Shown here piece by piece: positions 27,545-37,227 of a stretch of DNA of 64,000 nt; within the stretch, counting starts at the first letter, position 1, and the number at the start of each line of letters is the position of its first letter. Where the stretch lies: positions 1,860,001 through 1,924,000 of the forward strand of contig NZ_CP035376.1 of the NCBI RefSeq assembly GCF_004118975.1, in the 5' to 3' direction. The notes beneath the pieces were generated by a model, which was given only the letters and a program-made list of their open reading frames with translations, ran no database searches and was not told the origin of the DNA. The DNA is from Luteimonas sp. YGD11-2. Lineage in GTDB: Bacteria; Pseudomonadota; Gammaproteobacteria; Xanthomonadales; Xanthomonadaceae. A program made the position numbers and the translations under genes.

Positions 27545-28441
27545 CTACATCGCCTGTTCGCAGAAGCGCTCGCGGTATTCGAGCGCGCGCGGCATCATCG
27601 CCTGCAGGTTCTGGATGCGCGTGCCCGGGTTGGGATGCGTCGATGAGAACTCCGGCTGTGACTGCCCGCCCGAGGCCTCGCCCATCCGCTCCCACAGCGG
27701 CACCGCCTCGCGCGGATCGAAACAGGCGGCGGCCGCCAGCATCAGACCGACCTCGTCGGCCTCGGTCTCGTGCTTGCGCGCATACGGCAGCAGGTAGCCG
27801 TAGCCCATCGCCGCCATCACCATCTGCTGCTGCTGCGGGTCCATGCCGCTCATCGCACCGGCCATCTGCCCGACCTGGCTCAACCGCTGCTGCGCCATGC
27901 GCTGCGCACCGTGGCGCAGCAGCGCGTGGGCGATCTCGTGGCCCATCACCACCGCCATCGCGTCCTCGTTCTGCGCCACCGGCACCAGGCCGGTGTAGAC
28001 CGCCATCTTGCCGCCGGGCAGGCAGAACGCATTGGCCTGCTCGGACTCGATCACGTTGACCTCCCAGTCGAAGCTCTGCGAGAAGCGGGTCGGCTGCATG
28101 CCGTGCTCGGCGGCGAGCGCCGCCTCGACGACATCGACCTTGGCGATCAGGCGGTCGGCGATCGACTGCACCTCCCGGGCGATCGGCAGCGACGGATCCA
28201 CCGGGCGTTCCTGCTGCAGGATCTGCTGGTAGGCCTCCAGCCCCAGCGCCTTCTCGTCGTCGGCCGACAGGTTGCGGTCGATCAGCACCTTCTGCCCGGT
28301 GACCGGGTCCTCGACCTGGTTGGAGAAGTAGTAGAAGACGCCGTACCCGGCGAACAGCAGCAGGATCCACAGGCGCAGGCCCCCGCCGCGGCGGTTGCGG
28401 CGTCGCGGGTCCGACTGTCGGGAAAACGGGTCCTGTCGCAT
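27545..28441 (-). CDS. M48 family metalloprotease, membrane-anchored
   Basis: 298 residues. One N-terminal membrane segment (LRLWILLLFAGYGVFYYF, about 23-40) leaves a periplasmic M48C domain. HEIAHALLRHG contains the HExxH (about residue 169) and the third ligand is in HETEADEVG. QQQQ-rich linker mid-domain. Resembles the YcaL/LoiP type of periplasmic protease involved in outer-membrane quality control. Begins 80 bases after the SUMF1-type lipoprotein gene and is probably co-transcribed with it. Confidence 0.88.
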   Translation of the reverse strand: MRQDPFSRQSDPRRRNRRGGGLRLWILLLFAGYGVFYYFSNQVEDPVTGQKVLIDRNLSADDEKALGLEAYQQILQQERPVDPSLPIAREVQSIADRLIAKVDVVEAALAAEHGMQPTRFSQSFDWEVNVIESEQANAFCLPGGKMAVYTGLVPVAQNEDAMAVVMGHEIAHALLRHGAQRMAQQRLSQVGQMAGAMSGMDPQQQQMVMAAMGYGYLLPYARKHETEADEVGLMLAAAACFDPREAVPLWERMGEASGGQSQPEFSSTHPNPGTRIQNLQAMMPRALEYRERFCEQAM

Positions 28442-28521
28442 CGTGGGTTCTCGTGCTGGCGCGGGGTGCGCGCCGATGTACCACGCCCGGCACGCAAGAC
28501 GTGGTGAGGATGCCGCGGGGA

Positions 28522-30369
28522 TCAGAGATCGCGGACCACGCGGAAGCCCAGGCGGGCGTTCGTGGTGTCGCGCTGCGCAGGCGTGCGCCATGCCGAACGC
28601 GCCTGGCCGGGCGCGCTGGCCCAGGATCCGCCGCGGATGACATGCGTGCGGCAGCCGGGATTCACCCACGGCGTGGCATCAGCCGGTGCGCGGCGGTAGT
28701 TGTCGTGCCAGCAGTCGGCGACCCACTCGCTGACATTACCGGCCAGGTCGTGCACTCCCCAGCGGTTGGCCACGAAGCTCGCCACGGGTGCCGGGCCCCA
28801 GTAGCCATCGCCATAGCCCGGGAAGGCGTTGCTCCACTGCCGGCCGGAGGGCGAACGGTCCTCGCCACCGGTCAGGTTGCCGACGCCTTCCGGGACCTCG
28901 TTGCCATCGCCCCAGGGAAACGCGCTTTCGGTGCCGGCGCGCAGCGCGTATTCGAACTCGGCCTCGCTGGGGAGGCGGTAGCGGTGCCCGCTCTGTTCCG
29001 ACAACCAGTCGGCATAGGCGGCGGCATCCACCGCACTGGCGTGCAGCACCGGTGCGTTGTCGGCGGCGAGCGCGCCCAGATGGTCGTGGCGCCAGTCGAC
29101 ATTGCTGCGGCGGACGAAGTTGCCGCTGCGTTCGTCGTAGACCATCGAGAAGCCGCGCCGCGCCGAACGGGTCTGGTAGCCGGTAGCGTTCACGAACCGC
29201 CGGTAGTCGCCCACGGTGACTTCGGTCACCGCCATGGCGAAGCCGCGGTCGAAGCGGATATTGCGCTGTGGCTGCTCGGCGTCGGTGGAGCCCGGCTCGT
29301 CCGCCGGAGCGCCCATGGTGAAGGCGCCATGCGGGATGACCACCATCCGCGGGCCACGGCCGCCGCTGCCCAGCGCATCGGTGAACACCTGGCCGGGCCG
29401 GAACAGGCCGTAGTGCACGGCGAGGTCGATGCGCTCGCGCAGGTCCATCGCGGCGGGATCGCCGGGCTCGGCGATGCGCAGGAGTTCGGCGAGTCGCGCG
29501 CGCGCCTGCGCGATGCCATCCTCCCCGGCCAGCGCGGCCACGCCCTGGTCGCGCAGGCGCGCGATGCGCAGCGTGCGCATGCGCGCGATGCGCTCGCGGG
29601 CATCGGGCACGGTGTCGATGTCCGGACGCAGCACCGCGGCGTGCTCCAGCCACTGCCCGGCGCTGTTGAAGTCGCCGCTGGCGGCGGCGGTCTCGGCGCG
29701 GCGGATCAGCGCGCTCTCGACCGCGGCGAGGTTCTGCATCGCACGCGCCTGGCCGGGTGCGAGTTCCAGCGCCTCGCGCAACTTCGGCAGCGCGCCATCG
29801 CCCGATTCGCCGAGCCGGTCCTGCGCCAGGTCCGCCTCGGCGAGGCGGTTGAGTTCCCACAGATGGTCGGCGCGATCCACCCGCTGCAGATAGGCCTGGG
29901 TCTGTTTGTCCTGCGGCCAGACATCGCGCGCGACCGCCGCGACCCGGTGGGCATTGCGCAGGGCGTCGGGGTCGTCGCCGCTCTGCGCCAGCGCTTCGTC
30001 CCCGAGGGCGATCAACCGCGCGCGCGCCGCGTTCAGGCCGCGTCGCGCGTCACCGTCCTCCGGGTCGCGTTCGAGCAGCGCGAGGTACAGCGGGATCGCC
30101 GCGTCCTCGCCCTCGTAGAGATCTCCGCTGTCGAGCGCCTCGCCGGCACGCTCGCGTGCCTGCGCGATCTCGTCGTCCTCCTCCGCCAGCGCGACCCGGG
30201 GGCGCTGCCAGCTCAGCGCCGCGGCGCCCGCCTCCTGGGCGCTGATGGTGACGCTGCCGGTCGCCGCGGCCGGCGACGCGTCCTCCGCCGCCGGCACGTC
30301 CGCGTCGCGCGCGCATGCCGCACACAACAGCAGGACCAGCGGAATCACGAGGACGGGACGAAGACGCAA
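28522..30369 (-). CDS. SUMF1/FGE-type lipoprotein with helical repeat region
   Basis: 615 residues if started at TTG 30369, which gives MRLRPVLVIPLVLLLCAACARD, a clean lipoprotein signal with lipobox LCAAC, preceded by GGAG at six bases. No ATG is available in the N-terminal half. Residues about 50-350 are Ala/Arg/Leu-rich and TPR-like. About 365-615 are a formylglycine-generating-enzyme-sulfatase domain (GAFTMGAPADEPG, VTVGDYRRFVNATGY, LPSEAEFEYALRAG, ending in NARLGFRVVRDL). No sulfatase is nearby, so a role as activator is doubtful; many such domains are binding folds. Location would be outer or inner membrane, periplasmic face. Confidence 0.8.
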   Translation of the reverse strand: MRLRPVLVIPLVLLLCAACARDADVPAAEDASPAAATGSVTISAQEAGAAALSWQRPRVALAEEDDEIAQARERAGEALDSGDLYEGEDAAIPLYLALLERDPEDGDARRGLNAARARLIALGDEALAQSGDDPDALRNAHRVAAVARDVWPQDKQTQAYLQRVDRADHLWELNRLAEADLAQDRLGESGDGALPKLREALELAPGQARAMQNLAAVESALIRRAETAAASGDFNSAGQWLEHAAVLRPDIDTVPDARERIARMRTLRIARLRDQGVAALAGEDGIAQARARLAELLRIAEPGDPAAMDLRERIDLAVHYGLFRPGQVFTDALGSGGRGPRMVVIPHGAFTMGAPADEPGSTDAEQPQRNIRFDRGFAMAVTEVTVGDYRRFVNATGYQTRSARRGFSMVYDERSGNFVRRSNVDWRHDHLGALAADNAPVLHASAVDAAAYADWLSEQSGHRYRLPSEAEFEYALRAGTESAFPWGDGNEVPEGVGNLTGGEDRSPSGRQWSNAFPGYGDGYWGPAPVASFVANRWGVHDLAGNVSEWVADCWHDNYRRAPADATPWVNPGCRTHVIRGGSWASAPGQARSAWRTPAQRDTTNARLGFRVVRDL

Positions 30370-30503
30370 GCGGGGCTCCAGGGACCTGGCGGGGTGTACG
30401 AACGGCGGACGGTAGGGGGCGCCCGCGGCGCGGTCAATCGCGCGGCCGGGCGCGCAGTATCGCCTGTGCACCGGCGGGCCTGCGTGCAGACCGGCCCGAC
30501 GGC

Positions 30504-30509
30504 TACACT
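30504..30509 (+). promoter_or_regulatory. -10-like TACACT placing rnd ATG at +1
   Basis: TACACT ends six bases before the rnd ATG, so the A of ATG would be the first transcribed base. No Shine-Dalgarno is present. Suggests a leaderless rnd mRNA; no good -35 was found. Confidence 0.4.
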
Positions 30510-30515
30510 GGCGCG

Positions 30516-31631
30516 ATGCCCGAACCCCGAATCCAGTGGATCGACGATCCACAGACCCTCGCCGCCCGGCTCGCCCGCCCACCCGCCCGCGTCGGCCTGG
30601 ACACCGAGTTCATCCGCGAACGCACCTACTGGCCGCAACTGGCGCTGGTGCAGCTGGCGATCGACGACGAGATCCTGCTCATCGACCCGCTGGTGCCCGG
30701 CATGACCGACGCACTGCGGCCGCTGCTGCTCGATCCCGCCGTGCTCAAAGTGATGCACAGCGCCGGCGAGGACCTCATCGCCTTCAAGCACGCCTGCGCG
30801 GCGGTGCCCACGCCGCTGTTCGACACCCAGGTGGCCGCGGCGATGGCCGGCATCGCCGCAGGCCTCGGCTACCAGAAGCTGGTGCAGGAAATCACCGGCG
30901 AGGCCCTGCCGAAGGGCGAGACGCGCTCGGACTGGATGCGCCGGCCACTGTCGGAATCGCAGCTGGCCTATGCCGCCGATGACGTGCGGCACCTGGCCGC
31001 CCTGCACCAGCACCTCGACGACCGCCTCGCCGCGCTCGGCCGCCGCGCGTGGCTCGACGCCGATTGCGCGCGCCAGGTGCGCCTGGCCGACAGCGACGAG
31101 ACCGAGCGCTGGCCGCACCTGTCGCTACGCGCCGCCCAGCACCTCGACCTGCCTGCCCAGCACCGCCTGCTGCGCCTGCTGCGCTGGCGCGAGCGGTTCG
31201 CTCGCGAGCGCGATCGCCCGCGCAGCTGGGTGCTCGACAACGAACTCGCCACCCTGCTCGCCCGCGACCCGCCAGCCGACGCCGCGGAGCTGCAGCGCGT
31301 GCTCGACCGGCACCCGAAGTCACCGCGCAAGCTGGCCGCGCAGATCCAGCACGCGCTGGTGACACCGCTTGCCGACGAGGCCGACGCGCCGCCGCCACGC
31401 ACCGAGGAGGTCGACCGCAAGGCGCTCAAACGGCTGCAGGATGCCGTGGCCGCGCGTTCGTCCGAACTCGGCCTGCCCGATGGCGTGCTGGCGTCGCGGC
31501 GCTGGCTGGAGGCCCTGCTGGAGGGCGGCGAGTGGCCGCAGGCGCTGGCGGGCTGGCGTCGCGCCGAGCTCGAGCCGGTACTTGCGCCGCTGCTGGGCGA
31601 CGTCTTGCCGGCTGCCGGCCGCTCCGTATAA
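30516..31631 (+). CDS. rnd: Ribonuclease D
   Basis: 3'-5' exoribonuclease of the DEDD family that trims tRNA 3' ends. 371 residues. Exo I is GLDTEFIRE (about 26-34), Exo [12 protein letters not shown], Exo [16 protein letters not shown]. Two HRDC-type helical regions follow (about 210-290 and 300-370), as in E. coli RNase D. ATG 30516 gives [10 protein letters not shown]. It is directly upstream of tRNA-Ala, a fitting but not necessarily functional neighbour. Divergent from the SUMF1-type lipoprotein. Confidence 0.93.
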   Translation: MPEPRIQWIDDPQTLAARLARPPARVGLDTEFIRERTYWPQLALVQLAIDDEILLIDPLVPGMTDALRPLLLDPAVLKVMHSAGEDLIAFKHACAAVPTPLFDTQVAAAMAGIAAGLGYQKLVQEITGEALPKGETRSDWMRRPLSESQLAYAADDVRHLAALHQHLDDRLAALGRRAWLDADCARQVRLADSDETERWPHLSLRAAQHLDLPAQHRLLRLLRWRERFARERDRPRSWVLDNELATLLARDPPADAAELQRVLDRHPKSPRKLAAQIQHALVTPLADEADAPPPRTEEVDRKALKRLQDAVAARSSELGLPDGVLASRRWLEALLEGGEWPQALAGWRRAELEPVLAPLLGDVLPAAGRSV

Positions 31632-31654
31632 TGGCCCGTCGCTGACGTTTCCGT

Positions 31655-31730
<76 letters not shown>

Positions 31731-31737
31731 CATAAAC

Positions 31738-31774
31738 GGAAGGCCCGGTTCGCAGGAACCGGGCCTTCCTGTTT
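31738..31774. terminator. Strong bidirectional terminator after tRNA-Ala
   Basis: GGAAGGCCCGGTTC (31738-31751) and GAACCGGGCCTTCC (31756-31769) form a perfect 14-base stem with loop GCAG, followed by TGTTTT. Ends the tRNA-Ala transcript and, on the other strand, the AI-2E family gene whose stop is at 31775. Confidence 0.9.
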
Positions 31775-32827
31775 TCAGCGCTCCGTTCCGGATTCGCTCT
31801 CCTCGCCCGGCACCGAGGTTTCGGTGTCGAGCAGTTCGCGCACGTAGAGCCTCTTGACCAGCACGTAGACGAACACCGTCAGCGGCGCGGCCAGCAACAG
31901 GCCCGCCAGCCCGTACAGCGCGCCGAACCCGAACAGCGCGAACAGCAGCAGCGCCGGTGGCAGTTCGACCGCGCGCTGCTGGATCAGCGGCTGGATGATG
32001 TTGCTCTCGATCTGCTGGATGACGATGTAGACCACCAGCGTGGCCAGCCCGATCTTCGGGCTCACGGTGAAGCCGAGCAGGATGCCGGGCACCGCGGCCA
32101 CGATCGGGCCGATGATCGGCACGAAGTCGAGCAGGAAGGCGATCAGCGCCAGTGCGAACGCGGCGGGCACGCCGAGCATCCACAGGGCGATGCCGGTCAG
32201 CGCGCCGACCAGCAGCATCGCGACCAGCTGCCCGCCCAGCCACATCTGCAGTGCGCGCCCGCTGGCGTCGAGCGCTTCGGCGGTGGTCAGGCGCACGGAG
32301 CGCGGCACCAGTTTCAGCACGCCCTTGCGGTAGAGCTGCGGCTGCGCGGCCATGTAGATGCCGCCGACCAGCACCAGGAACAGTTCCAGCAGTCCGCTGG
32401 TCAGCGACATCGCCATCGCCCCGGCGGTGCCCATCAGGCGGTTGACGTTGCCGCGCAGCGCCTCGATCTGCTCGTGGATGACCGGGCCGAGCCGGGTGGT
32501 GTCGACCCAGTCCTGGAAGGATTGCGCCGCGGCGGGCATGGTCTCGACCAGGGTGGCGAGTTCGCTCGCCGCCTGCGCGCCGAACAGCGCCAGCAACGTC
32601 GACAGGCCGCCGATCAGCAGCACCAGCACGACCGCCAGCGCGACACCGTGCGGCAATGGCACCACGCGCCGCAGCAGCCCGGTCAGCGTCAGCAGCACGG
32701 CCGCCAGCACCACGCCGCCGAACACCATCACCAGCACGTGCGAGAGTTTCGCGAGCACGAACGCAAGGCCGACGATGGCCACGAAGATGATCACCTTGCG
32801 GGTGTAGTCGAGCAGCTCGGTCGGCAT
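31775..32827 (-). CDS. AI-2E family transporter (PerM/TqsA-like)
   Basis: 350 residues with about seven to eight membrane segments, starting VIIFVAIVGLAFVLAKLSHVL. The family-typical loop with amphipathic helix (SELATLVETMPAAAQSFQDW) and the later DFVPIIGPIVAAVPG and VIQQIESNIIQPLI motifs are present. Members export autoinducer-2 or act as PerM-type permeases or Na+/H+ exchangers; substrate unknown. ATG 32827 (MPTELLDYTRKV) is used: the longer frame upstream is read-through of tRNA-Arg on the wrong strand. Confidence 0.88.
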   Translation of the reverse strand: MPTELLDYTRKVIIFVAIVGLAFVLAKLSHVLVMVFGGVVLAAVLLTLTGLLRRVVPLPHGVALAVVLVLLIGGLSTLLALFGAQAASELATLVETMPAAAQSFQDWVDTTRLGPVIHEQIEALRGNVNRLMGTAGAMAMSLTSGLLELFLVLVGGIYMAAQPQLYRKGVLKLVPRSVRLTTAEALDASGRALQMWLGGQLVAMLLVGALTGIALWMLGVPAAFALALIAFLLDFVPIIGPIVAAVPGILLGFTVSPKIGLATLVVYIVIQQIESNIIQPLIQQRAVELPPALLLFALFGFGALYGLAGLLLAAPLTVFVYVLVKRLYVRELLDTETSVPGEESESGTER

Positions 32828-32911
32828 CGGTGCGGTCGGAATCGGGCACTGCAGGCAGCGGTGCGCTCCAAGTGCCCATATGCGGCGTGCAAACGCCGTG
32901 GACGCTGCGGC

Positions 32912-32940
32912 TTGGGCAATTGGCCCGGGCATGAGAAAAT
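32912..32940 (+). promoter_or_regulatory. Probable promoter of tRNA-Arg
   Basis: TTGGGC (32912-32917), 17 bases, GAAAAT (32935-32940). The tRNA starts nine bases further on, as expected for a near-mature 5' end. Confidence 0.45.
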
Positions 32941-32949
32941 CACCGGTCT

Positions 32950-33026
32950 GCCCCCGTAGCTCAGCTGGATAGAGCGTCCCCCTCCTAAGGGGAAGGTCGT
33001 GCGTTCGAATCGCGCCGGGGGCGCCA
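32950..33026 (+). tRNA. tRNA-Arg, anticodon CCT
   Basis: 77 bases with encoded CCA. Acceptor GCCCCCG/CGGGGGC; D arm GCTC/GAGC; anticodon stem TCCCC/GGGGA with loop CTCCTAA, giving CCT, which reads the rare AGG arginine codon; T arm GTGCG-TTCGAAT-CGCGC (imperfect at one pair by eye). Followed after 81 bases by amaB. No integrated element is seen at its 3' end. Confidence 0.93.
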
Positions 33027-33107
33027 GTTGCATCCACTTCGGCATCCTGCCGTCGCGCCGGCCCGCCCGGCGCCCGTGTCCCCCATGTTCCGTTTCAGGA
33101 GTACTCC

Positions 33108-34643
33108 ATGACCCATTCCGTCCTCAGCGCGCTCGGCCTCGGCGACAGCGAATCCGGCACCTTCCTCGGCGGCGGCGAATGGGCCACGGGTGACGGCGCA
33201 GGCACCCTCGAGCCGACCAATCCGACCACCGGTGAGGTGCTGGCACGGGTCAGCGCGACCACGCCCGAGCAGTACGAGGCCATCGTTGCGCGCGCGCAGG
33301 AGGCCTTCAAGGTCTGGCGCAGGACGCCGGCCCCGCGTCGTGGCGAGGCCATCCGCCTGTGCGCCGAGGCGCTGCGCACCCACAAGGACGCGCTGGGTTC
33401 GCTGGTCGCGCTGGAGATGGGCAAGTCGAAGCCGGAAGGCGATGGCGAAGTGCAGGAGATGATCGACATCGGCGAGTTCGCCGTGGGCCTGTCGCGCCAG
33501 CTCTACGGCCTGACCATGCACTCCGAGCGCCCGGGCCACCGCATGTACGAGCAGTGGCATCCGCTGGGCATCGTCGGGATCATCTCGGCGTTCAACTTCC
33601 CGGTCGCGGTGTGGGCATGGAATTCGTTCGTCGCCGCGGTCTGCGGTGACATCTCGATCTGGAAGCCCTCGGGCAAGACCCCGCTGTCGGCGATCGCCTC
33701 GATGCGCATCTGCAACGAGGCGCTCAAGGCCGGCGGCTTCCCCGACCTGTTCTTCCTGTTCAACGACACCGACAACGCGCTGGCCGAGCGCATGGTCGAC
33801 GACAGGCGCGTGGCGATGATCAGCTTCACCGGCTCGACGAAGGTCGGCCGCCAGGTCGGCGAGCGCGTCGCGCGTCGCATGGGCCGTTCGCTGCTGGAGC
33901 TCGGCGGCAACAACGCGATGATCGTGGAGTCCTCCGCCGACCTGAAGCTGGCGATCCCGGCGATCGTGTTCGGCGCGGTCGGCACCGCCGGCCAGCGTTG
34001 CACCAGCACCCGCCGCGTCTTCATCCACGAGTCGATCTACGACGACGTGCTGGAGAAGCTGGTCTCTGCCTATGGCCAGGTGGAAAAGAAGATCGGCGAC
34101 CCCACCGACCCGGCCAACCTGATGGGCCCGCTCAACAGCCCCGATGCGGTCAAGGCCTACCTCGACGCGATCGGGAAGGCCAGGGCGGCCGGCGGCACCG
34201 TCGCCACCGGGGGCAAGGCGCTGACCGAGCGCAAGGGCAACTTCGTGCTGCCGACCATCATCACCGGCCTCGCCAATGACGCCGAGGTGGTGCAGACCGA
34301 GACGTTCGCGCCGATCCTCTACGTGATGAAGTATTCGGATCTGGAAGAGGCGATCGAGATGCAGAACGACGTGCCCCAGGGCCTGTCGTCGGCGATCTTC
34401 ACCACCGACCTGCGCTCGGCCGAGCAGTTCCTTTCCGCCTGGGGCTCGGACTGCGGCATCGCCAACGTCAATATCGGCACCTCGGGCGCGGAGATCGGTG
34501 GTGCGTTCGGTGGCGAGAAGGAAACCGGCGGTGGCCGCGAGTCGGGCTCCGACGCCTGGAAGGCCTATATGCGCCGCCAGACCAACACCATCAACTACTC
34601 CAACGACCTGCCGCTGGCACAGGGCATCAAGTTCGACCTCTGA
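33108..34643 (+). CDS. amaB: ALDH7-type dehydrogenase (piperideine-6-carboxylate / aminoadipate semialdehyde)
   Basis: 511-residue NAD-dependent aldehyde dehydrogenase of the antiquitin group. [15 protein letters not shown] (cofactor/active site), [14 protein letters not shown], catalytic Glu in LLELGGNNA and catalytic Cys in [12 protein letters not shown] (about residue 301). C-terminal [31 protein letters not shown] is ALDH7-specific. Oxidises alpha-aminoadipate semialdehyde in lysine breakdown. No lysine-catabolism partner is nearby. Start ATG 33108 follows a GGAG. Confidence 0.88.
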   Translation: MTHSVLSALGLGDSESGTFLGGGEWATGDGAGTLEPTNPTTGEVLARVSATTPEQYEAIVARAQEAFKVWRRTPAPRRGEAIRLCAEALRTHKDALGSLVALEMGKSKPEGDGEVQEMIDIGEFAVGLSRQLYGLTMHSERPGHRMYEQWHPLGIVGIISAFNFPVAVWAWNSFVAAVCGDISIWKPSGKTPLSAIASMRICNEALKAGGFPDLFFLFNDTDNALAERMVDDRRVAMISFTGSTKVGRQVGERVARRMGRSLLELGGNNAMIVESSADLKLAIPAIVFGAVGTAGQRCTSTRRVFIHESIYDDVLEKLVSAYGQVEKKIGDPTDPANLMGPLNSPDAVKAYLDAIGKARAAGGTVATGGKALTERKGNFVLPTIITGLANDAEVVQTETFAPILYVMKYSDLEEAIEMQNDVPQGLSSAIFTTDLRSAEQFLSAWGSDCGIANVNIGTSGAEIGGAFGGEKETGGGRESGSDAWKAYMRRQTNTINYSNDLPLAQGIKFDL

Positions 34644-34758
34644 CCGCATCGCGGCGGCCGTGCGCGGGTGGTGAACCGCCACGCGTGGCCGCCGCGCGCC
34701 GAAGTACGATACGGCCACGGCGGCCCCTTCCCGGGCCGCCACACCCCGGGAGCCGGAC

Positions 34759-35040
34759 ATGGACGCAACGCCACGCCAGACCAGTGTGCTCGCCGTTCTG
34801 AGCCTCGTGTTCGGCATCCTCGGCTGGACGCTGCTGCCCGGCCTCGGCGCGATCGTGGCGGTGGTCACCGGCCATATCGCACGTGCGGAGATCCGCCGCG
34901 CGCCGCAGACGCTGGAAGGCGACGGGCTGGCGATCGCCGGCCTGGTCCTGGGATGGCTCGGCATCGTGCTGGGTATCGCGCTGGTGGCGCTGATGCTGGT
35001 GCTGTTCGGCGGCCTGGCATGGCTCTCGGCATGGGGCTGA
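34759..35040 (+). CDS. Small two-helix membrane protein (DUF4190-like)
   Basis: 93 residues with two long hydrophobic segments: [29 protein letters not shown] and [27 protein letters not shown]. Between them lies [24 protein letters not shown], which fits the DUF4190 pattern. Function unknown. GGGAG six bases before ATG 34759 supports translation. The 115 bases before it and 70 after hold nothing else recognisable. Confidence 0.75.
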   Translation: MDATPRQTSVLAVLSLVFGILGWTLLPGLGAIVAVVTGHIARAEIRRAPQTLEGDGLAIAGLVLGWLGIVLGIALVALMLVLFGGLAWLSAWG

Positions 35041-35110
35041 CCGTGCGGGATCCGGCCGCGTCGACCACCGCCGCCATCGCCATGTCCACGCGCGCGGAGC
35101 GCTGAGCCGC

Positions 35111-36166
35111 ATGTATCCGCTCGGCCGCCGCCTGCTGTTCTCCCTCGACGCCGAACGCGCGCACGGGCTGGGCCTGTCGGCGCTCGACCTGGCGTACAGG
35201 ACCGGCACCACCGGCCTGCTCGCGCGCAGGGTCAAGCCGTTGCCGACACCGGCCTTCGGGCTGCGCTTTCCGAACCCCGTCGGCCTTGCAGCCGGGCTCG
35301 ACAAGAACGCCGAGCACATCGACGCGCTGTTCGCGCTGGGCTTCGGCTTCGTCGAGGTGGGCACGGTCACGCCGCGGCCACAGGCGGGCAACCCGAAGCC
35401 GCGCATGTTCCGGCTGCCCGAGCACAACGCGGTGATCAACCGGTTGGGCTTCAACAACGACGGCGTCGATGCACTGGTGGCCAACGTCGGCCGTGCGACG
35501 CGCAAGGGCGGGCTGCTCGGCATCAATATCGGCAAGAACAGGGACACCCCGAACGAATCCGCGGCCGACGACTACCTGTACTGCATGGAACGGGTGTATC
35601 CGCTGGCCGACTACATCACCGTCAATATCTCCTCGCCCAATACCGCTGGCCTGCGCGAGCTGCAGGAGGAGCAGTCGCTGCGGCGGCTGGTGGCGACGCT
35701 GCGCGAGGCGCAGGAACGCTTCGGCGCACAGCATGGCCGGCGCGTGCCGATGCTGGTGAAGGTGGCCCCGGACCTCTCGGACGACGACATCGACGCGGCC
35801 GCCCGCGTGCTGCGCGAGCTGCAGGTGGACGGCGTGATCGCCACCAACACCACGGTGTCGCGCATCGCCGTGCAGCAGCATGCGCTGGCCCGCGAGACCG
35901 GCGGCCTGTCCGGCGAGCCGCTGATGAACAAGGCCACCGCGGTGCTGCGGATGCTGCGCACGCGGCTGCCGGAATCGATCCCGCTGGTAGGCGTGGGCGG
36001 CATCATGACCGGTGCCGATGCGGTCAAGAAAGTGGCGGCCGGCGCCTCGCTGGTGCAGCTCTATACCGGCCTCGTCTACCGCGGCCCCGCACTCGTGCAC
36101 GAATGCGCCGCGGCGATCCGCCGGCGCAAGGAAGCACCGAGCATCGGCAACCTGCCCCCGGCCTGA
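35111..36166 (+). CDS. pyrD: Dihydroorotate dehydrogenase (quinone, class 2)
   Basis: FMN enzyme on the inner membrane oxidising dihydroorotate with ubiquinone. 351 residues. N-terminal amphipathic helices ([20 protein letters not shown]) bind the membrane. Motifs: [31 protein letters not shown], the class 2 catalytic serine in [11 protein letters not shown], and FMN phosphate site [11 protein letters not shown]. Six bases separate its stop from murB. Second pyrimidine gene in the window besides pyrC. Confidence 0.96.
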   Translation: MYPLGRRLLFSLDAERAHGLGLSALDLAYRTGTTGLLARRVKPLPTPAFGLRFPNPVGLAAGLDKNAEHIDALFALGFGFVEVGTVTPRPQAGNPKPRMFRLPEHNAVINRLGFNNDGVDALVANVGRATRKGGLLGINIGKNRDTPNESAADDYLYCMERVYPLADYITVNISSPNTAGLRELQEEQSLRRLVATLREAQERFGAQHGRRVPMLVKVAPDLSDDDIDAAARVLRELQVDGVIATNTTVSRIAVQQHALARETGGLSGEPLMNKATAVLRMLRTRLPESIPLVGVGGIMTGADAVKKVAAGASLVQLYTGLVYRGPALVHECAAAIRRRKEAPSIGNLPPA

Positions 36167-36171
36167 GTACG

Positions 36172-37227
36172 ATGACCCGGGGCTATCGCGTACTGCAGCG
36201 CGTGCCGCTGCGCAGTTCCAACACCTTCGGCATCGACGCCTGCGCCCCGCGCCTGGTCGAGGTGGACGAGGCCGATGCCCTGCCCGGCCTGCTGGCCGCA
36301 GGCCTGCTCGGCGATGCATCGGCACCGGCGATGGTGCTGGGCGGCGGCAGCAACCTGCTGTTCGCCGGGGACCCCGAGTGCACGCTGTTGCGGCTGTGCG
36401 GTGCGCGCATCGACATCATCGACGACCGTGATCCGGCGCATGTCGTGGTCCGCGCCGAGGCTGGCGTCGACTGGCACGCGCTGGTGATGTGGTCGCTGGC
36501 ACAGGGTCTGGGCGGGCTGGAGAACCTGGCGCTGATTCCGGGCACCGTCGGCGCCGCGCCGATCCAGAACATCGGCGCCTATGGCGTGGAAGTGGGCGAG
36601 CGCATCGTCGCGGTGAAGGCGTTCGACCGCGAACGCGGCAGCGCGGTACGGTTGGACCGCGACGCCTGCGCATTCGCCTATCGCGACAGCCGCTTCAAGC
36701 GCGCGCCGGATCACGAGATCGTCACCGCGGTGGAATTCGCACTGTCGCGCCACTCGGCGCCGCGGCTGGGCTATGCCGGGCTGGGCGAGGAACTCGCCGC
36801 GATGGGGATCGCCACGCCCTCGCCGGCTGACGTGGGCGAAGCGGTAATCCGCCTGCGACGGCGCAAGCTGCCCGACCCCGCACGCATCGGCAATGCCGGC
36901 AGTTTCTTCAAGAACCCGCTGGTTCCGACCGCGCAGGCGCAGGCCCTGGTCGCCGAGCACCCGGACCTGCCGCTGTACCCGGCCGGCGACCCGGGCCGCC
37001 GCAAGCTCTCGGCCGCGTGGCTGATCGAGGCCTGTGGCTGGAAGGGGCATCGCGATGGCGACGCGGGTGTGTCGGCCGGACATGCGCTGGTGCTGGTCAA
37101 CCACGGCAGCGCCAGCGGCCGCCAGTTGCTCGACCTCGCCGTGCGCATCCGCGACTCGGTGCACGCGCGCTTCGGGGTGGCCCTGGAACCCGAGCCGCGC
37201 ATCGTCGGCGCCAGCTGGCCTGCATGA
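36172..37227 (+). CDS. murB: UDP-N-acetylenolpyruvylglucosamine reductase (type I)
   Basis: FAD/NADPH enzyme completing UDP-MurNAc for peptidoglycan. 351 residues. FAD domain with LRSSNTFGIDA, VLGGGSNLL and LALIPGTVGAAPIQNIGAYG. The extra type I loop contains YRDSRFKR. The proton-donating serine is in GNAGSFFKNP, and a late glutamate-containing segment follows. ATG 36172 is chosen because MTRGYRVLQ matches homologues. Stop overlaps the DMT transporter start by four bases. Confidence 0.95.
   Translation: MTRGYRVLQRVPLRSSNTFGIDACAPRLVEVDEADALPGLLAAGLLGDASAPAMVLGGGSNLLFAGDPECTLLRLCGARIDIIDDRDPAHVVVRAEAGVDWHALVMWSLAQGLGGLENLALIPGTVGAAPIQNIGAYGVEVGERIVAVKAFDRERGSAVRLDRDACAFAYRDSRFKRAPDHEIVTAVEFALSRHSAPRLGYAGLGEELAAMGIATPSPADVGEAVIRLRRRKLPDPARIGNAGSFFKNPLVPTAQAQALVAEHPDLPLYPAGDPGRRKLSAAWLIEACGWKGHRDGDAGVSAGHALVLVNHGSASGRQLLDLAVRIRDSVHARFGVALEPEPRIVGASWPA

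Noticed and set aside
32828..33037. N-terminal extension of the AI-2E family protein beginning near tRNA-Arg
   Set aside because: It includes the reverse reading of the tRNA ([22 protein letters not shown]), a well-known false protein sequence.
32950..33107. tRNA-Arg as the attachment site of an integrated element
   Set aside because: No integrase, no repeat of the tRNA 3' end and ordinary core genes on both sides.
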